This document shows, piece by piece, positions 7,751 to 15,932 of a stretch of 42,047 bases of DNA. The number at the start of each line of letters is the position of its first letter. The first letter of the stretch is position 1. The translations under genes were made by a program, and so were the position numbers. The stretch comes from Candidatus Omnitrophota bacterium (GTDB lineage: Bacteria; Omnitrophota; Gorgyraeia; Gygaellales; Profunditerraquicolaceae). The stretch spans positions 1-42,047 of the forward strand of contig QZKH01000003.1 in NCBI GenBank assembly GCA_003598025.1, given 5' to 3'. The notes beneath the pieces were generated by a model. That model was not told the origin of the DNA, did not search any database, and was given only the letters and a program-made list of their open reading frames with translations.

Positions 7751-8593
7751 ATGCCGGCTAATAAAATTATGTTTGATAAAGTAGGGGTGATAGGCGTAGG
7801 TTTGATTGGCGGCTCGATTGCGCTGGCTATAAAGAAGCGTAGATTAGCCAGGGAGATCATTGGACTAAGCCGTCATAAAAACAGTGCTTTTGTTGCAAGA
7901 AGGCTAAAAATAATCGATTCTATAGCTAAAAATCTCGATGATTTTTCTGATTGCGATTTAGTAATATTAGCCACCCCGGTTGATTCTATTATAGATACCT
8001 CAATGTTATTATCTAAAAAAATAAAAGGGGATACGATAGTAATTGATGTAGGCAGCACAAAAGAAAAAATAGTAACCAGGCTTTCCGGTCTTTTCGCAAA
8101 TTTTGTTGGGTGCCATCCTTTGGCCGGTTCTGAGGCCAGAGGCGCGGTGAATGCAAGGCCGGATATATTTTCTGATTCTATCTGTATATTGACGCCGGTT
8201 AAAAGCACCAGGCCTGCAGTATATAATAAGATAAAGAAGCTTTGGGAATGTGTAGGGGCCAGGGTTATAATTATGCCACCTGATAAGCATGATCAGATCC
8301 TGTCATTTATCAGCCATCTGCCGCATGTAGTTGCTTTTTCTTTGATAAGATGTGTCCCGGATGATTTCTTGAAGTTTGCGCCTACCAGCCTTAAAGATGT
8401 CACCAGGATCGCTGCTTCAGATCCGAAATTATGGCAGGAGATATTTCTCAGCAATAAGAGAAATATAAGAATTGCTATAAGCGGATTCAAGAAAGCAGTA
8501 CTCGCCTTAGAGTCTGCAATAACCAATTCTGAGAGTAAAAAGATATTTGATTTCCTCAACAAAGCAAAAACAAAAAGAGAAAAAATGAAATGA
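7751..8593 (+). CDS. tyrA: Prephenate dehydrogenase
   Basis: A 280-residue NAD(P)-dependent enzyme oxidising prephenate to 4-hydroxyphenylpyruvate for tyrosine. The Rossmann motif GVIGVGLIGGSIALA is near the N-terminus. The catalytic region GCHPLAGSEARG and HDQILSFISHLPHV are present. There is no chorismate mutase or ACT domain, so this is the short form. It starts 1 bp after aroF and overlaps cmk by 4 bases, giving tight coupling. No aroA lies between tyrA and cmk, unlike many genomes. Confidence 0.94.
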   Translation: MPANKIMFDKVGVIGVGLIGGSIALAIKKRRLAREIIGLSRHKNSAFVARRLKIIDSIAKNLDDFSDCDLVILATPVDSIIDTSMLLSKKIKGDTIVIDVGSTKEKIVTRLSGLFANFVGCHPLAGSEARGAVNARPDIFSDSICILTPVKSTRPAVYNKIKKLWECVGARVIIMPPDKHDQILSFISHLPHVVAFSLIRCVPDDFLKFAPTSLKDVTRIAASDPKLWQEIFLSNKRNIRIAISGFKKAVLALESAITNSESKKIFDFLNKAKTKREKMK

Positions 8594-9255
8594 TTATAGC
8601 TATTGACGGTCCAGCTGGTGCAGGCAAGAGTACTGTTGCCAAGCTGTTGGCTAAGAAGCTCAACTTCGTCTATATAGATACGGGTGCGATGTACAGGGCG
8701 CTCACTCTGAAAGTTATTGATAATGGGATCGATGTAGGCGACACAGGTTCTATCATAGGCATTGCCCAGAATACGACGATTGACCTGGTAAACATGCATG
8801 ATGGTTCGCTTAAGGTGTTACTTGATTCTAAAGATGTAAGCGTTCAAATAAGGCAGCCGCGAATAACTAAATTTGTTTCCGATATTGCTAAAATTAAGTC
8901 AGTAAGGCAGATAATGGTTTCCTTGCAAAGAAAGTTGGGCAAAGCCAAAGATTCAGTCCTTGATGGCAGAGATATAGGGACGGTCGTTTTCCCGGAAGCA
9001 GATAATAAATTTTATGTGGATGCTGATTTTAATGAAAGGGTAATGAGGAGGTTTAAGGAATTAAAGGCTGCCGGGACAGACGTAACCATTGGGCAGGTAG
9101 AAGATGATCTGCGCAACCGTGATAATATTGATTCTAGCAGGGAATTTGCGCCTTTGAAGAAGGCAGATGATGCCGTTTATATAGATACGACCAAATTAAG
9201 CATAGAAGAAGTAGTAGATAAATTATTTAGTTTTATTAAAAGTAAAAATGAATAA
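8590..9255 (+). CDS. cmk: Cytidylate kinase
   Basis: A 221-residue (d)CMP kinase. The P-loop is IDGPAGAGKST at residues 4-14. Substrate-binding IDTGAMYRALT, LDGRDIGTVVFPEA and a C-terminal SREFAPLKKADDAVYIDTT segment are typical. Length is normal. It overlaps both tyrA (4 bases) and lepA (8 bases), so it sits in a polycistronic unit with coupled translation. Confidence 0.96.
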   Translation: MIIAIDGPAGAGKSTVAKLLAKKLNFVYIDTGAMYRALTLKVIDNGIDVGDTGSIIGIAQNTTIDLVNMHDGSLKVLLDSKDVSVQIRQPRITKFVSDIAKIKSVRQIMVSLQRKLGKAKDSVLDGRDIGTVVFPEADNKFYVDADFNERVMRRFKELKAAGTDVTIGQVEDDLRNRDNIDSSREFAPLKKADDAVYIDTTKLSIEEVVDKLFSFIKSKNE

Positions 9256-11044
9256 ATCGTTAATCAGGAATTTCTCTATAATTGCCCATATTGACCATGG
9301 CAAATCCACTCTTTCTGACAGGATATTGGAATTAACCGGAGCCGTAGACAGGAAACATGCCGGCCAGCAGCTTCTTGATGATATGGACCTGGAAAAAGAA
9401 AGAGGCATTACTATAAAGGCTTCCATGGTTAGGCTCTCTTATAAGGCCAAAGATAATAAAGAATATGTTTTAAATTTGATCGATACCCCGGGCCATGTAG
9501 ATTTTACTTATGAGGTTTCAAAATCTTTGGCTGCTTGCGAGGGGGCAGTTTTACTTATTGATGCCGGACAGGGGATAGAGGCCCAGACAGTAGCAAATTA
9601 TTACTTGGCAAAAGATAATAAACTTGCGGTTATCCCGGTAATAAATAAGATCGACCTTAATACCGTTGATATCCCACGTGTAAAAAGACAGATAGTAGAT
9701 ATATTGGGTTTTAAGGAAGATGAAATAATATTGGCCTCTGCCAAAGAAGGTATCGGAATTAATGATATTTTAGAAAGGGTTGTATCTGTCGTACCTTATC
9801 CATCCGGCGATGTCCATCATCCCTTGAAGGCTCTTGTTTTTGATTGCAGGTTCGATTCTTTTAAAGGGGTCGTAGTTTACGTAAGGGTGGTAGACGGTAA
9901 AATCACAAAAGACACGCAATTAAGACTTATGCATTCAGGTAAAACATATAAAATAGAAGAATTGGGCACCCTCAAGAACCTGAAATACGAGAAAGTCGAT
10001 ACTCTCTCCTGCGGAGAAGTAGGTTATTTGATGGCTAATATACGCAACCCGAAAGAGATAATAATCGGGGATACTATAACTGATGAACGCAATCCTTGCG
10101 CTATGCCCTTGCCTGGATACAAGACAATAAAACCTTTGGTTTTTTGCGGTATCTATCCGGTTAATCCAGCGGATTTTCCTTATTTGCGTGACGCAATGGA
10201 CAAGCTGAAGCTCTCTGATGCCTCTTTTGTTTTCGAACCGGAGACCTCACAGTCGTTTGGCTCCGGGTTTCGTTGCGGATTTTTAGGGCTGCTTCATATG
10301 GAGATAGTGCAGGAGCGCCTTGAAAGAGAATACAACCTGAATTTAATTCTGACCGTGCCTAATGTTGTTTATAGGATCAGGACTAAAGAGGGCGCACTTA
10401 TCGAAGTGGATACGCCTCTTAAGTTGCCTGAACCGCAGGATATACAGGAGATGTTCGAGCCGTATGCGCTTCTTCTGATGATAGTACCGGTTGATGCAAT
10501 TGATTCTGTCTGTGAACTTGCTAAGTCAAGGCGCGGAATTTTTCAGGCAACTGATTATCTGGGAGAAGACAGGGTAAAAATTATTTTTGAGATGCCTCTT
10601 TCTGAGATTATTGTCGATTTTTATGATAAAATAAAGTCATTAACGAAAGGTTACGGCTCACTCGATTATGAGTTTAGCACTTATAAACCCACTAAAATTG
10701 TTAAACTTGAGATAATGCTTAATGGGGTTATATGTGATGCATTTTCTTCTTTAGTCTATAAAGATAAGGCAATATTTAAGGCAAGGGCTTTGGTTTCAAA
10801 GCTTAAAGAACTGATACCCAGGCATCTGTTTGAGGTGAGCATACAGGCTAGTATCGGAAGCCAGATAATCGCTTCTGAGAAAATAAAGTCCGTGGGTAAG
10901 AATGTGACCAGTAAATGTTATGGCGGTGATATTACGCGCAAGCGTAAATTATGGGAGGGCCAGAAAAAAGGCAAAAAACGGCTTAAGCAATTCGGGAAGG
11001 TTGAAATCCCTCAGGAGGCTTTTTTGCAGGCATTAAAGATATGA
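9248..11044 (+). CDS. lepA: Elongation factor 4 (LepA GTPase)
   Basis: A 598-residue translational GTPase that acts on stalled or mistranslocated ribosomes. The G1 motif AHIDHGKST is at the N-terminus, and DTPGHVDF and NKIDL follow. The LepA-specific C-terminal domain ends with CYGGDITRKRKLWEGQKKGK. Length is standard. The start ATG lies within the cmk end; the stop overlaps lepB by 4 bases. Confidence 0.97.
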   Translation: MNKSLIRNFSIIAHIDHGKSTLSDRILELTGAVDRKHAGQQLLDDMDLEKERGITIKASMVRLSYKAKDNKEYVLNLIDTPGHVDFTYEVSKSLAACEGAVLLIDAGQGIEAQTVANYYLAKDNKLAVIPVINKIDLNTVDIPRVKRQIVDILGFKEDEIILASAKEGIGINDILERVVSVVPYPSGDVHHPLKALVFDCRFDSFKGVVVYVRVVDGKITKDTQLRLMHSGKTYKIEELGTLKNLKYEKVDTLSCGEVGYLMANIRNPKEIIIGDTITDERNPCAMPLPGYKTIKPLVFCGIYPVNPADFPYLRDAMDKLKLSDASFVFEPETSQSFGSGFRCGFLGLLHMEIVQERLEREYNLNLILTVPNVVYRIRTKEGALIEVDTPLKLPEPQDIQEMFEPYALLLMIVPVDAIDSVCELAKSRRGIFQATDYLGEDRVKIIFEMPLSEIIVDFYDKIKSLTKGYGSLDYEFSTYKPTKIVKLEIMLNGVICDAFSSLVYKDKAIFKARALVSKLKELIPRHLFEVSIQASIGSQIIASEKIKSVGKNVTSKCYGGDITRKRKLWEGQKKGKKRLKQFGKVEIPQEAFLQALKI

Positions 11045-11637
11045 AAAAAGAAAGTAAATCCCAGCTTAGGGAATGGACAGAAGCGTTGGTGTTCGCGGCT
11101 ATTATTGCCTTTGCTCTAATAAGGCCTTTTATAATACAGGCTTTTAAGATACCTACGGGTTCGATGCGCCCAACTCTTGTTGAAGGGGATATTATTCTTG
11201 TAAATAAGTTTATTTACGGGGCGAAGGTCCCTTTTACAAAGCTTAATTTACCAAAGTTAACCGATCCTAAGAGGGGCGATATAATTGTTTTTATTTATCC
11301 TGAAAATCCTAAAAAGGATTTCATAAAAAGGCTCATAGCTTTTGAAGGAGAGACAGTTGAAATAAAAGACGGTACGATATATATTGATGGTAAGCCTCTG
11401 CTTGATAAACTGTTTACCAGAAATATCGACGGCACTATTAGGTATTATTACAACCGCGGTGATTTTGAAGAAGATGGTTTTAAAATCATTGTGCCTAAAG
11501 GAAGTTATTTTGTGCTCGGGGATAACTCTGCAGCATCTCTTGACAGCCGGTTCTGGGGTTTTGTCCCCCGGTCCAATCTTTTAGGCAAAGCCATGCTTAT
11601 TTATTGGCCTTTTAACCGCACAAGAATGTTGAAATGA
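11041..11637 (+). CDS. lepB: Signal peptidase I
   Basis: A 198-residue inner-membrane peptidase that removes signal peptides from exported proteins. One N-terminal membrane segment (about residues 14-34) precedes the catalytic Ser41 in IPTGSMRPTL. The general base is Lys96 in DFIKRLIA. The C-terminal box GDNSAASLDSRFWGFVP is present. It overlaps lepA and pgsA by 4 bases each. The lepA-lepB pairing is common. Confidence 0.96.
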   Translation: MKKESKSQLREWTEALVFAAIIAFALIRPFIIQAFKIPTGSMRPTLVEGDIILVNKFIYGAKVPFTKLNLPKLTDPKRGDIIVFIYPENPKKDFIKRLIAFEGETVEIKDGTIYIDGKPLLDKLFTRNIDGTIRYYYNRGDFEEDGFKIIVPKGSYFVLGDNSAASLDSRFWGFVPRSNLLGKAMLIYWPFNRTRMLK

Positions 11638-12203
11638 ATTTTGCCAACAAGATTTCTACTTTCAGGATACTTACCGTACCATTTTTCATCGCCAGCCTAA
11701 TCTATTATACTCCTAGCCGGGACTATCTAAGATTAATAGCTTTATTTATTTTTATTCTGGCAGTGGTTTCTGATGCAGTAGACGGTTATATTGCCCGTAA
11801 AGCAAAACAACAATCGAAGGCAGGTTTGGTTTTAGACCCCTTAGGTGATAAGATACTTTTAATCAGTTCGTTTGTCTGTTTACACATGATCGACAGCTTC
11901 CCCGGGGGCATCAATTTCCCTTTATGGGTTACTCTAATTGTGATAAGCAGGGATGTATTGATCTTATTGGGAGCAGTTGTTATTTATATGGTCAAGCAGG
12001 GTATTTATGTTTACCCAACCAGATGGGGAAAGTTGACAACCACATTTCAAATGGCAGCAGTAATTTCTGTGATATTACAATTTTGGTTTTCTTTCATGAT
12101 ATGGTGGCTTGCTGTCGTATTTACAATTATTTCGGGAGCAGATTATATAAAGAGAGGATTTAAGGTATTGTATGTTTTGGATAATAACAGGAATAACGGT
12201 TAG
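11634..12203 (+). CDS. pgsA: CDP-diacylglycerol-glycerol-3-phosphate phosphatidyltransferase
   Basis: A 189-residue integral membrane enzyme of the CDP-alcohol phosphatidyltransferase family, probably making phosphatidylglycerophosphate. The signature D-x2-D-G-x2-A-R-x8-G-x3-D-x3-D is complete (D47, D50, G51, A54, R55, G64, D68, D72). Several hydrophobic segments follow. Substrate identity is inferred from family and size. Its end overlaps plsY by 32 bases, placing two phospholipid genes together. Confidence 0.9.
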   Translation: MNFANKISTFRILTVPFFIASLIYYTPSRDYLRLIALFIFILAVVSDAVDGYIARKAKQQSKAGLVLDPLGDKILLISSFVCLHMIDSFPGGINFPLWVTLIVISRDVLILLGAVVIYMVKQGIYVYPTRWGKLTTTFQMAAVISVILQFWFSFMIWWLAVVFTIISGADYIKRGFKVLYVLDNNRNNG

Positions 12204-12804
12204 TTATTTAATCGGCTGTATCCCTACAGCTTTTATTTTTGGTAAGATCAAAGGCATAGATATCAGAAGGTCAGGGTCCGGGAATATCGGGGCAACCAAT
12301 GCATTAAGGGTATTAGGCAAGGGGGCCGGGATTTCCGTGTTGGTTATAGATATCCTTAAAGGGTTCATCGCGGTCGCTTTTATCGGGGATATTTTTATAA
12401 CTAGATCCGGCTTCGCGCCAGGTTTTATAAGAATTATATTTGCTTTGGCAGTTATAGCCGGGCACAATTGGACTGTTTTTCTTAATTTTAAAGGCGGTAA
12501 AGGAGTGGCTACAACTTTAGGAGCTTTGTTTGGGCTGGCCAGTGGTTTGCCGGGCTTAAATCTTGTATTAATTCTTGCAATAGCTACATGGGTTATCGTA
12601 TTTTTGATTTCCAGAATTGTGTCATTAGCTTCGATTATATCTGGTCTAAGCCTGCCTGTTTATATGGCAATATTTATTCAGGATAAAGCCATTATTATTT
12701 TGGGCGGGGTATTATCCTTCCTTGTTATTAGTAGGCATAAATCGAATATTAAGAGGATTTTCCAAGGTACAGAAAAACGCATCAATTTCCGCAAGCATTC
12801 CTAA
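12172..12804 (+). CDS. plsY: Acyl-phosphate:glycerol-3-phosphate acyltransferase
   Basis: A 210-residue multi-pass inner-membrane enzyme catalysing the first acylation in phospholipid synthesis. It has the PlsY start (YLIGCIPTAFIFGK) and the conserved loops SGNIGATNALRVLGK and FKGGKGVATTLGALFG. The start ATG 12172 lies inside pgsA with GAGAGGA upstream. It is the last gene of the run; no clear intrinsic terminator follows. Confidence 0.95.
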   Translation: MFWIITGITVSYLIGCIPTAFIFGKIKGIDIRRSGSGNIGATNALRVLGKGAGISVLVIDILKGFIAVAFIGDIFITRSGFAPGFIRIIFALAVIAGHNWTVFLNFKGGKGVATTLGALFGLASGLPGLNLVLILAIATWVIVFLISRIVSLASIISGLSLPVYMAIFIQDKAIIILGGVLSFLVISRHKSNIKRIFQGTEKRINFRKHS

Positions 12805-12882
12805 CTTTCTAGGGTATATTCTTTCACCAAAAAATAAGTATCTATAATTTGAAAGCGCTTTCCTGATAACAGCTTTATCATA

Positions 12883-12912
12883 TTGATTCTTCAGGAGTTA
12901 TGATGTTATACT
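12883..12912 (+). promoter_or_regulatory. Sigma-70-type promoter for the 13044 gene
   Basis: TTGATT (12883-12888) and TATACT (12907-12912) are separated by 18 bp. Transcription would start near 12919, giving a leader of about 125 nt before ATG 13044. The intergenic position after plsY supports an independent transcript. Confidence 0.6.
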
Positions 12913-12945
12913 TTCTTTGCAAAAGTATTTATCAGGTTTGTGGGT

Positions 12946-13033
12946 GTTTAAGGAATCCCCACCAGCCACGAAATTATTTTTGTGGGGATAACCGCCGGGT
13001 TGCTCAAATATTGTGCAGCCCGGCAACCTAAAC
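12946..13033 (+). ncRNA. Structured leader RNA with three-way junction (unassigned)
   Basis: Three helices nest around one junction. P1 pairs GTTTAAGG (12946-12953) with CCTAAAC (13027-13033), with one bulged A. P2 pairs ATCCCCAC (12955-12962) with GTGGGGAT (12982-12989). P3 pairs GCCGGGTTGC (12994-13003) with GCAGCCCGGC (13015-13024). The 3' strand of P1 abuts the ribosome site AGAGGG at 13034-13039, so folding could gate translation of the next gene. It matches no riboswitch class I can name. A riboswitch or protein-bound leader is inferred. Confidence 0.5.
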
Positions 13034-13043
13034 AGAGGGATAG

Positions 13044-13394
13044 ATGAGAGATCTTCTTTATAAAAATCTGACTTCAAACGACAGAAAAAGAAGGATAATA
13101 GCAAGTTCAGAAATTGTTGATAAACAAGGTGTGCATAGCGTTATCCGCAGGCATTTTATTTGCCTTTTAAGGGAAGTAGAAGGAAGCCCAGTTGATAGAC
13201 CGAAGCCGTATTTATATGTATTAAAGGAGAGGAATACTAACAATAGAAGAGAGAAATTTTTTTGCAAGATCAAGGGGAGCATATATGCTGTTTCTGGCGG
13301 CAAGCTATATCTGATCCTTTTTATGCATACTCTTTGTATCAGCCTTAATTCAATAAGCAAGACGGCAGTTATGGGAGATAGCGATAAGTGTTGA
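13044..13394 (+). CDS. Small uncharacterised protein, 116 residues
   Basis: Not recognised by a named domain. ATG 13044 has a good AGAGGG site 5 bp upstream and its own promoter and structured leader, which supports a real gene. The protein is basic at the N-terminus (LTSNDRKRRIIASSEIVD) and has an alternating hydrophobic, probably beta-rich centre. A hydrophobic stretch (KLYLILFMHTLCISL) near residues 92-106 could be a buried strand or a weak membrane segment. There is no signal peptide. Confidence 0.6.
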   Translation: MRDLLYKNLTSNDRKRRIIASSEIVDKQGVHSVIRRHFICLLREVEGSPVDRPKPYLYVLKERNTNNRREKFFCKIKGSIYAVSGGKLYLILFMHTLCISLNSISKTAVMGDSDKC

Positions 13395-13412
13395 TTAATG
13401 AACGATAAAAGC

Positions 13413-13441
13413 TTGACTTTGGAATAGAAGTAGTGTATACT
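13413..13441 (+). promoter_or_regulatory. Sigma-70-type promoter for small RNA
   Basis: TTGACT (13413-13418) and TATACT (13436-13441) are 17 bp apart, near consensus in both hexamers and spacing. The predicted start is about 13448. An intrinsic terminator ends the transcript at about 13560. Confidence 0.75.
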
Positions 13442-13447
13442 TATTAA

Positions 13448-13560
13448 AAAGTTTATAAAAGTAGTTATTATCCGGTTCTTCTCGATTACTGGAGATAATT
13501 GAGAAAGCCACGGAATAGATTCAAGCCGGATTGACTAAGGGTCAATCCGGCTTTTTCTTT
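13448..13560 (+). ncRNA. Orphan small RNA, about 110 nt
   Basis: Bounded by a near-consensus promoter and a strong terminator, with no open frame. The first hairpin runs from about 13474 to 13509: GGTT/AGCC plus TTCTCGATTA/TAATTGAGAA, with a 7-nt loop. ATCCGG at 13470-13475 could alternatively pair with CCGGAT in the terminator arm, so a switching leader is possible. The next gene has its own promoter downstream of the terminator, favouring a free-standing sRNA. No known family was recognised. Confidence 0.55.
13523..13560 (+). terminator. Intrinsic terminator
   Basis: A perfect 13-bp stem (13523-13535 with 13541-13553, arm AAGCCGGATTGAC) has loop TAAGG and is followed by a T-rich tract to 13560. 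It ends the small RNA and insulates the surface-protein promoter downstream. Confidence 0.9.
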
Positions 13561-13584
13561 TATATGGTCATGGCCATATTTCGA

Positions 13585-13613
13585 TTGACATTTGCTATTA
13601 TCAGCGATATACT
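13585..13613 (+). promoter_or_regulatory. Sigma-70-type promoter for the surface-fibre cassette
   Basis: TTGACA (13585-13590) and TATACT (13608-13613) are 17 bp apart. Transcription would start near 13620, directly before the G-rich ribosome site GGGGGG (13625-13631) of the TTG-started gene. This is one of the strongest promoters in the window. Confidence 0.8.
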
Positions 13614-13637
13614 ACCCTAAAAAAGGGGGGGTGTGAT

Positions 13638-15038
13638 TTGGAAAACACGGTAAGCAAAAAAGCATTATCCATATTTATTCTGTGTATTCTTTTATCCATA
13701 TTTACCCTGCCGGTTTTTTTATTAGCTGATACTTTTGATTTAAGCCTTTCGTTGGTTGAAGGCGGCACAAGATTAGAGCTTAATCAGGCAAATCAGTATA
13801 AAGGTGTTAAGCTCCAGGTAAATTCCGATGTCTCTACCAGGTATGAAATAATCCAGAGGATACAACAGCAATTTGTCAATAGGGATAACCCCGGTGTTAT
13901 TTTACGCGATAATCTGGTAGTCAGAGGATTACGCGGAACAAACAGGTTCGGCACGTTTCGTATTCCTACCAATGATATAGCAGTCAGGGATAATGAATTA
14001 ATATATACCTCCAGTTCTAGCGGCCAGGCAGATACCTTGACGCTGGTATATGGCTTAAAGGACTTAGACAGTATACAGCCCGGTTTTTACCAGGGGCAGA
14101 TCAGTTTTACTTTAAGGCCAATCGGGTCAACCCGGCAGGAAGTCACAAAATATTTGTATATTTACATAAGTATTAGTGAAACAGGCACCGTTAGCCAGAA
14201 AATAGAGATAATTACACCTACCGGTTCAAAAAGAATAAATCTGAATCCTTCCAAAGACCAGATGATAGCGGTAGATATTTTGGTTAAAATTGACAGCGAT
14301 TTTAACGAACCTTTCAGCATTGTCCAGTATTTAGCGCGGCCTTTAGAATCTAAAACCGGTGATAGAATAGACAGCAATATCATAAATTTCAGGGTGGCTG
14401 AAGCTAAAAAAGGCGTCGGAGCCGCAAAGACCGATCTTTCAAATAATCCTCAGATAATTTATACGTCTTCGCCTACAGGGCAAGCTGACAGGGAATTTAT
14501 AATCAGTTATTATATAAAGGATTTATCTGACGAGAAATCTGGGACCTATAATTCAAGGCTGCAGTTTTATTTAAGAAAAAAGGGCATTGATAAGAAAATA
14601 GATGATTTGGACCTGGCAGTAGAGAATGAAAAGATATTTGAGCTTAGCCTTGAACCTCAGGATCCAAAAGGGAGGATTGAATTTTCAAATTTGAAGCCAA
14701 AATCTTTGCCGCAACAGAGCGAGGTAATTGTTGACATCAAAAGTAATACCGGAAAGAAATACCAGGTAAGCCAGAAGGTCTTTTCTGACTTGACCAATAA
14801 GGAGGGTAATGTTATCAGCCCTGAGTATTTTACTTTAAAGACGGAGAATATTGATCTTGAAGGAGACCTGAAGTTTCTCAGTAAGGCAAATGTGCAGAAA
14901 GGCGAAACGGTGCTTTACGTATCAGATGCTAAAGGCTCTGCCGGAAGTTTTAAGGTAATATATGAACTTACCTGCCCTGCGGATATCGTTGCCGGTGATT
15001 ATTCTACGCGGATTACTTATTCTTTAGTCGAACTTTGA
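13638..15038 (+). CDS. Exported protein with three tandem beta-domains
   Basis: A 466-residue secreted protein. The signal peptide is residues 1-30, with probable cleavage after FLLA. Three related domains follow (about 32-176, 183-316, 331-466). Each ends in a shared pattern: (I/L)Y(T/V)S..G.A, then a Y..KDL-like turn, G.Y, and a closing beta strand. A second shared motif (I/V)xQ near QRIQQQF, QYLARPL and QKVFSDL starts the middle of each unit. An Ig-like beta-sandwich is inferred. It has its own strong promoter and a TTG start, and heads the cassette. It may be a fibre tip, adhesin or stalk subunit. Confidence 0.75.
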   Translation: MENTVSKKALSIFILCILLSIFTLPVFLLADTFDLSLSLVEGGTRLELNQANQYKGVKLQVNSDVSTRYEIIQRIQQQFVNRDNPGVILRDNLVVRGLRGTNRFGTFRIPTNDIAVRDNELIYTSSSSGQADTLTLVYGLKDLDSIQPGFYQGQISFTLRPIGSTRQEVTKYLYIYISISETGTVSQKIEIITPTGSKRINLNPSKDQMIAVDILVKIDSDFNEPFSIVQYLARPLESKTGDRIDSNIINFRVAEAKKGVGAAKTDLSNNPQIIYTSSPTGQADREFIISYYIKDLSDEKSGTYNSRLQFYLRKKGIDKKIDDLDLAVENEKIFELSLEPQDPKGRIEFSNLKPKSLPQQSEVIVDIKSNTGKKYQVSQKVFSDLTNKEGNVISPEYFTLKTENIDLEGDLKFLSKANVQKGETVLYVSDAKGSAGSFKVIYELTCPADIVAGDYSTRITYSLVEL

Positions 15039-15100
15039 AAAGGAGGATTCTTATGGTAATTGATTTGAATAAAAATAAATTTAAGAAAGGAGGTGTTAAA

Positions 15101-15796
15101 ATGAGAAAAACGATTGGTATTTTGTTAATTCTGGCGATAGCAATAGTTCTTCCTCAACTTGCTTATGCTGATATATCTTTGACTGCCAGCGCAACTGTAA
15201 CCAGCGGTACTGCTTTAGGCGCGCATGCTTTGTTAAGATGTGTTGGTTATAGCTACAACCCTTCGGGGGATCCGTTTGCCCAGTGCACTAGCTTAGGTAC
15301 CAGCACCAGCTTGAATTTCGGGACATTGAGCACTAGGTTACGTAATTCCAGCGGCCAAGATATCGGCGGTGCGGGTTGCTTCTACGGTGAGAATTTCTAT
15401 ATTGTTTACCTGTATCCTGATGCTTGGGGTGGAAAAGGTTATGAGCTTAAGCAGAGCGCAGCCACATTCTCTCCTGCTATTCAGAATTCAGTTGTCCGCA
15501 CTCCGGTCTATTCTGAAAGTGATATGTATTCTGGACAAACAACCGGACAGGGTGCTTTGACTGCAACTGAAGAAAGCAATAATCCGCAGCTTACTCCCAG
15601 CGTTTCAGCATTGGCAAAGAATGCGGGTTTGATCCTGAAGGCTAAGAGAGCAAGGATAATACGCGCTGAATATGGGATACCGCCTTTCCCGGGAACTGGT
15701 GATTCGCGTCCAACTGGATGGGAAGCTGTATCTTTAGAGACTGCTGCAGGAACGTATTCAGGCACTGTAACTCTTACTATGACTGAGTGGCTATAA
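15101..15796 (+). CDS. Pilin-like exported protein (spore coat U-like candidate)
   Basis: A 231-residue secreted protein. The signal peptide ends LAYA-D. The mature part opens ISLTASATVTSGTAL, contains LNFGTL and YPDAWGGKGYEL, and ends with a GTYSGTVTLTMTEW strand, reminiscent of spore coat U / chaperone-usher pilins. Similarity is by eye only. AAAGGAGGT (15085-15093) sits 7 bp before ATG 15101. An in-frame ATG at 15053 also has AAAGGAGGA (15039-15047) and would add 16 charged residues before the signal peptide. It is probably the abundant subunit of the cassette. Confidence 0.7.
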   Translation: MRKTIGILLILAIAIVLPQLAYADISLTASATVTSGTALGAHALLRCVGYSYNPSGDPFAQCTSLGTSTSLNFGTLSTRLRNSSGQDIGGAGCFYGENFYIVYLYPDAWGGKGYELKQSAATFSPAIQNSVVRTPVYSESDMYSGQTTGQGALTATEESNNPQLTPSVSALAKNAGLILKAKRARIIRAEYGIPPFPGTGDSRPTGWEAVSLETAAGTYSGTVTLTMTEWL

Positions 15797-15932
15797 TAAG
15801 CACTCTACGTTTTTTTAGTTGAGTAGGAAGTATTGTTAAGGTTCTATAGGTTACATATTTGGGGTGGTAAGGGGAAGGGTCTACCATTGTCATCCCAAAG
15901 GCTTTATCTTATAAATTAGGAAGGAGTTTTTA

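Noticed and set aside
13019-13030. CCCGGCAACC, reminiscent of a SAM-I riboswitch
   Set aside because: The other SAM-I blocks and helix order are missing; here the word is the 3' side of helix P3.
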